A stretch of DNA of 8,516 nt, taken from positions 1-8,516 of the forward strand of contig MEQV01000044.1 in assembly GCA_001770355.1 (NCBI GenBank), written 5' to 3'. Origin of the DNA: Betaproteobacteria bacterium RIFCSPLOWO2_02_FULL_62_17 (GTDB lineage Bacteria > Pseudomonadota > Gammaproteobacteria > Burkholderiales > SG8-39). The position numbers were made by a program, and so were the translations under genes. Positions 1 to 6,200 of this stretch are shown piece by piece. The notes under the pieces are model-generated. The model was not told where the DNA came from. It searched no databases and was given only the letters and a program-made list of their open reading frames with translations. Position 1 is the stretch's first letter. Each line of letters starts with the position of its first letter.

Positions 1-202
1 CTTCATGGTTCAAACTGTTCGCGCCGACACGCAACGTGTCGCCGACTAGCGCGAACTGCCAGCCATTTCCCTCGGAAAGAATGCTGTAGCGGACCGAGTC
101 GCCGGCGTCCGGGTCGATTGTCGACAGAACCCCGACCATCGCCCCCGCCTGATTCTCGGGAATCGGTTGCCCGGCAAGCGTTGTCAGCGTCGGTAGGTCG
201 TT
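1..202 (-). repeat. Classical cadherin-type repeat, cut by window edge (residues 2755-2821+)
   Basis: After NDLPTL the pattern changes to a classical cadherin repeat: PIPENQAGAMVGVLSTIDPD, AGDSVRYSILSEGN, then FALVGDTLRVGANSLNHE. P-E-N, D-P-D-A-G-D and the terminal L-N-x-E (which precedes the next beta-strand) are the calcium-ligand positions of this family. The domain, any further repeats and the type I secretion signal expected at the C-terminus lie beyond the left edge. Confidence 0.85.
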
Positions 203-3200
203 GACATCGCTAACCGAGATGTCGAACGTATTGAAGGCAGTCGCGCCGAGTTCATCGGTAACCGTTACCTTTATACCCAGCGTACCCACATCAGCGTTGC
301 CAGGAGTGCCATGGAATCTGCGCGCCACGGGATCGAAGCTAAGCCAATGCGGCAAAGCGCCACCAGTGGAAAGGCTTGCGTCATAGGCAAGAACCTCCCC
401 CGCATCCACGTCGATAAATGCGCCCGCGGGAACCGTGAAATCCAATGCACTGCCTTCGGCTACGCTCCGGTTTCCGATGGGAGCGCTGAGTGTCGGCGTG
501 TCGTTGGTGTTCGCCACCGAGAGCAGGAAATTCGCCGACACGCTTGCCCCGGCAGGATCGCTCGCGGTGACAGCGAGCATTACCGTCCCGACAGCGGCGT
601 TGGACGGGGTTCCGTAAAGGGAGTGGGTGATCGAATCGTACGCAAGCCATGCTGGCAATGCCGCACCGTTGATCCCGCTGACGACAAGCACCAACTGGTC
701 GGCCGCATCGATATCGGTAAAAGCGTTTACCGGAAGGGAAAGCAGGTACTGAATATCCTCGGATGCATATTGATTATCGAAGGGCAATGCGAGGACAGGG
801 GCATCGTTGGAATTTGCCACGCTCAATTCAAATGCATCCGACACGCTCAACCCACCTTGATCGATGGCCGTCACTATCAGGCTGAGGGTGCCAACGTCGA
901 TATTCGCGGGTGTGCCGCCCAATGTCAGGGATGCGGCGTCAAAGCTCAGCCATGCGGGCAATGGCTCCCCACTGGCCTGGGCTACTGAATAAACAAGGGA
1001 ATCCTGCGCATCCGGATCGACAAACGTGTCCGCAGGCAATACGCAAAGGAAAGGGGAATCCTCCTGCGCTAACTGGTCGGCGATGGAGTTTTCCAGGCTT
1101 GGAGCCCGGTTGGGATTAAAGGGAGAAACCTGTTGCGCGAGGAGGCCGAAATCCGCGTCATCGAGAACCGCCCGAATATCCTCCTCCGATAGCGACGCGG
1201 TAGTGCCGGCTATCGCATACCGAAACGCAATATCGCCACCCAGCGCGAGCGTGGTGCTGGAGTCAAGCACGTTGGCATCGAGCCAATCCCCGAGTTCAAA
1301 ATTCAACCCGGGTTCATCATCGATTCTTTCGTAGAACTGGCGAATCGCCTGCGCCAGCTCATAGCGGGTGACAACACCTCCATCAATAATCTGAAGGCCA
1401 ATCTCCGGTGTTTGCTGAGCGCTGAATTCGTAGTCGCTGCCGATGTAGAGCGAATCGCCGGCACCGAAGGAAAAGACCAGTCCACCCCCGGCCTGAATCA
1501 AGCTCAGGTCCTGGGGTCTGATTCCCCCGCCCAGCGACAGCATGAATTGCGGAAGCTCCTCCGTATATAGATTATCTTCTCCATCGCCGCGGTTGAAGGC
1601 CATGATGCTGCCGATTGAGAACAACTCGATGGAATCGTATCCGGCACCGCCAATGACGATACTGGGACCCCCTTCCTCGTAATATGGGACTCCCCCGGCA
1701 AATAAGCCGTCGTTGCCATCCCCTCCTTCAAGGAGATTTTTACCTGGGATATCACCCAGACGATCATCTCCGCTGTTTCCCCGCAGAATGTCGTCGCCAT
1801 CGCCCCCGTAAATGGAATCGTCGCCATCCAGGCCTTCGAGCAATACGCCGCCGTTTCCGGCGTCGAGAATATCGTTATACGGTGTTGCATATGCCGGCGT
1901 GATGCGTGCTTCCACTTCCTGTGTTGTCCAGACCGTGCCGTCACCGAATTCGACGCTCTCAATTGTGGCCTCGCCTGTAAGCCGCCAGTCCCGGATCGTC
2001 AGCCTGTCCGTGCCGGCCGCGCTACGGAAATAGATGATTCCCTGCCCGGCGCTTTCGTGGACGCTGACATCTTCCGGCCCGATGCCGCCGCTGAACTGGA
2101 CTGTGTCAACGTCGTCAGGATCCTCGCTTTCGTCATAAAGATCGTCCGCGCCAAAACCGGGTTGAAAGATGTAACGGTCACTGCCTTCCCCACCTTGGAG
2201 GTAATCCGCCCCTGCCCCGCCTGTCAACAGATCGTTACCTGGCCCGCCAATAAGAAAATCGTCGTCGGCGCCGCCGTCGAGAATATCGTTGCCGGACTCG
2301 CCTCGCAGCCAGTCGTAGCCGCCTTGACCTGACAGAGTTTCGTCGGCTTCAGTTCCTGAGAGAACGTCACTGTCTTCGGTACCAACGATATTCAGGCTGT
2401 TTGCAAGCAAGGATTCCAGAATTGCGGCATCCCAGACCGTGCCGTCATTGAAGACCACCGTTTCTATCCGCGCCTCCGGCCCGGACAACCAGTTTTCCAG
2501 GGTGACTGTCTGTCCGGTCGTTCGCAGTGTCAGACTTAGATCGCCCCCCAGCGCCCCAAAAGTGATTTCCTCAGGCGCAATACCCGGGCCGAGTATCAGG
2601 GAATCCAGATTGTCCGCGGTGTCGTCACTGTCGACGATACGGTCATTGCCGTCGTTCAAGCCGAAGTGGTAAGAGTCGTCGCCCGGCCCGCCATTCAGCG
2701 CATCATCGCCGCTGCCTCCGATAAGCGTGTCGCTGCCGGCGCCTCCAAGCAGTTGATCGTTGCCCGGCCCCCCCTCGATGAAGTCATCCCCGTCCAATCC
2801 GTCGATCGTGTCGTTGCCGGCCAGCCCGGCCAGATGATCGTCGCCGCCGGTACCGTAAATGAGGTCGTTTCCATTTGTCGTCCGATAGGGAACGTCATCG
2901 GAAAGCAGATCGGCCTGGGTCCAGTTCCCGCCATCGGAGAATTCAACCCGATCTAGACCAAGAGCATTTCGGGCGATCGCGATGACATCCGCGGTTCCGT
3001 GAACTTCCAGATACACCTTGTCAAGATCGCGCGAAATACCGACGTCCGCGGACGCGATTCCCGCCAGAAACCTGAGTACATCGTGATCGGCGTCACCGGA
3101 CTCCACCACAAAGTCGCTGCCAGAACCCGGGCCGACAAGATAGAGATCATTGCCTTCGCCGCCGGAAAGCCGGTCATCGCCCGCTCCGCCTTCCAGGGTG

Positions 3201-6200
3201 TCGTCGCCCTGCCCGCCATCCAGAACATCGTTACCCGATCCGCCCTCGAGATAATCGTCGCCGCCGGAACCTGTCAGCGTGTCATTGCCCGCAAGACCCT
3301 GATAATGGTCGTCCGCAGCGGTACCGATGAGCGTATTGGCAAAATCCGAACCCCTCAGGGTGACTGTTTCCGCGGTGAGAACGGACTGTTCCCAGACGGT
3401 TCCATCGGCAAACTCAACTCGATCCAGACCAGGTTGGTCCCTTGAAAAGGTCACGGCATCCTGCGTGCCAAGGACCTCCAGAAAGAAGTTGCTCGCGTCT
3501 CTGACCAGAAATATATCCGCCGCATCGATTCCAGCGGCGAACTGAAGCACATTCGAGGTATCGGCAGCCGATACGCTTTCCACGATGCGGTCACGCCCGC
3601 CGCCGCGCGCAAAATAGTAGCGATCGTTACCGGCACCTCCCGTAAGCGTGTCGTCGCCCGCGCCGCCATCGAGAGAGTCGTCACCGCTGCCACCGTATAA
3701 ATCATCGACCCCCGCCCCGCCATCGAGCAAATCATTTCCCGAATCGCCAACAAGCCAATCGTTTCCTGCGCCGCCGTGCAACGAATCGTTGCCTGCCGCG
3801 CCTTGGATCGAATCGTCTCCGCCCAAACCGTCAATCTCATCGTTGCTATCCGCATAGCCGCGCAGCGAATCGGCGGATTCCGAACCCTCGATAGATTTGA
3901 GTCGCAGGCTGATCAAGTCCCAGGTCGTGCCGTCGGCAAACCGCACGGCGTCGAGGGTTCGATAGCTGGTTACATCCCCCAGGGCAAAGAATTTGTCCCT
4001 GAAGGTCGAATCCGATCCAGTGATGCTGAGCACCAGTTCCTCAGCGATGTATCCAACCTGGTTCTGAGTGCTGGACCTGCGTACGCGGACGTCCTCAGGG
4101 GCGATGCCGGGCAAAAACTGCAGTACATCCAGATCGGCTTCCGAGAGAATCGGATCCCAGACGAAGGTGTCGCTCCTGACCAAGCCTGACGCCCGGCCAA
4201 AGAAATACAAGTCGCGGCCGCCGCCACCGATGACTTTTTTGCCGCCGGAGCCGAGCGAGATGATATCGTCACCCGCTCCACCGTAGATCACCTCCGGGGT
4301 ACTGCCCCCGAGCAGGAAGTCGTTGCCCTCCAAACCGCGCAGCTCGAGGTCGGTGCGTGAACCCGCATCAAGGGGCCGATCCGAACCCAGGAGGATGTCG
4401 CCGTAGAACGAGCCATATTGCGAATAAATGTTTCTGATGCTTATGCGAAGTTCCTGCGTCAAAGACAGGAGTTCCGGGTCGCCGAGGGCTTCTCGCGACC
4501 AGGTCTCGATTAGGCGCGGCAGTTCCGTCCAGCCGCGTTCTATCAATTCCACGCCGACATAGCGGCCCAGTTCAATCAGGTCCGCCAGGCCTTCGGCACG
4601 ATTCGCGGCGCGCCTGTCGAGGAGCAGTTCCTCGACAGCGGAAAAGTTGCGGCTTTCCGATGCCAGCATGGCCGCGTCGATGTAAGGCTTGAGCCGCGTC
4701 TGCGCCGCGATCGGGCCGTAAACCGTTTCCTTCAGGATCTCGTAGGCTTCGTCCAGATAGGTGGCCTGAGTACTTGAAAGGACAGATCCAATAATCTTTG
4801 CCGAGGTACTCCACGCGGGCGACGTCGCTGTTGCCGTACTCGACGCGAGGGTGACCGTACCTGCCGCTGCATTCGCGACGTTGACAAAGGTCTGACCAAG
4901 AAACCGCTCCAGGGTCTCGAAGCGATGCACCCGATCACGATAAGCCTGCGACTGCTGCTGCATAAACCAATCGTCAGGCAGCAACGCCTCATCGATATGG
5001 GCGCCCCCCGTCGTCGCCATATAAGCATTGATCGCGGAAACAGTCGGAATACCCTGGAAATCGTAGACCAGTATCGCGTGATCGGGCCGTTGCCGCGCCG
5101 CGGCGCCCCCCGCCGGCATGGAAGAGGAATTGGCCCAAAGGAGCAGCAGCTCATCCATCGCGCCCCATTGCGCTTCGCGCGTGGCCGCGCCGGCCACTGA
5201 CTGCAGCGCCGCGCGCAACTCACTCGACGCGGCCGCCGCCTCCTGCAAATCGCGCACCCTGCCGCTGCCTGTTGCCGAGGGCAGGCCGTCAACCTCGGAG
5301 TCATAATCGGGCGGCGCCTTGAAATCCCGATAGAACGTCTCCCTCGCCAGATCCAGCGCGCCACTGACACCTGTGCTGCCATCGGCGCGGATGTAGCTCG
5401 AATCCCCGATCAGCCGGTTGCCCCCGGGAAGCTCGATTCCCCGTGGCGTCATAACCGTGCTGATTGAAACGATTCCTTCGGCGGTGATGGCGCTCAGTTC
5501 ATTGGGCTCTGAAAATCCGTTGTGATTGAGATCGCGCCAGAGCTGCAGATCGGCGAAGCGCGCGGCCTGAAACTCCGCATTGCCCACGATGCCGTCGCCG
5601 TTGACATCAGCGCGAATCTGCCAGGCAACGAGCGGCGCGTCATTGCCATTGACCGCATGATCTCCATTGGTATCGAGCGGCGCGATCGCGTCGTAGCCAT
5701 TGTGTGCAAAGCTGCCGTTGGGGAGTTGCGTATCAACGCCAAATAGCTCAGCGCCGATGGTGATCTCGCCGTCGCCGTCGCGATCGAGCACCACCCAGGC
5801 ATCCTCGCCGGTAAGCCAGCCGGTGCCGGTGCGCGAACCATTGCCATCATGATCAAAACGCACGATCCCCTGGCCCAGATCCTCCAGGGTCTTCAAGCCC
5901 GGCACGCCAAGATCCAGCGCAAGCGGATCCTTGCGCGGTTTCCAATTCGCGGCGGCCTTGAATAGCTGCGAGATCGCAGGAGTAGCACCAATCGCGGGCG
6001 GACGCGGGCGATCGTCGAACTGCGTGATCAAGCCCACACCCAGGTCCGGACGCCCTGTCGTAACGGCAGTGCCCTCATCGGACAGGCCCGGCACAGCGCC
6101 AGTGGGCGCCTCGATCTTGAGCACTTGGCTGGCGCGCCCCTCTTCGCGAACGTAGATCGCACCCAAGCCGTCGGTGGAATAGATGAAACGCCCATCGGCG

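Noticed and set aside
311..988. Plus-strand open frame of 225 codons
   Set aside because: It lies entirely opposite the cadherin-like repeats of the minus-strand gene. Its translation is Cys/Arg/His-rich with no recognisable domain, typical of an antisense shadow in GC-rich sequence.
2666..3445. Two long plus-strand frames with repetitive Val/Ala/Ile-rich products
   Set aside because: Their apparent periodicity mirrors the RTX nonapeptides on the other strand (GAT and GAC codons read as ATC and GTC). They are shadows.
1355..4414. Possible CRISPR array or tandem DNA repeat
   Set aside because: The periodicity is at the protein level (27-nt RTX nonapeptide units with variable DNA). There are no identical direct repeats separated by unique spacers.
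4732..5382. Minus-strand frame of 216 codons in another phase, Arg/Pro/Ser-rich
   Set aside because: It overlaps the helical region of the giant gene in a different phase. The product is Arg-rich and low in complexity, with no domain.
5327..5929. Dockerin-type domain (cellulosome)
   Set aside because: The DxNxDG loops resemble dockerin repeats, but the DPLALDL opening, the loop order and the C-terminal part fit the FrpC-like self-processing module much better.
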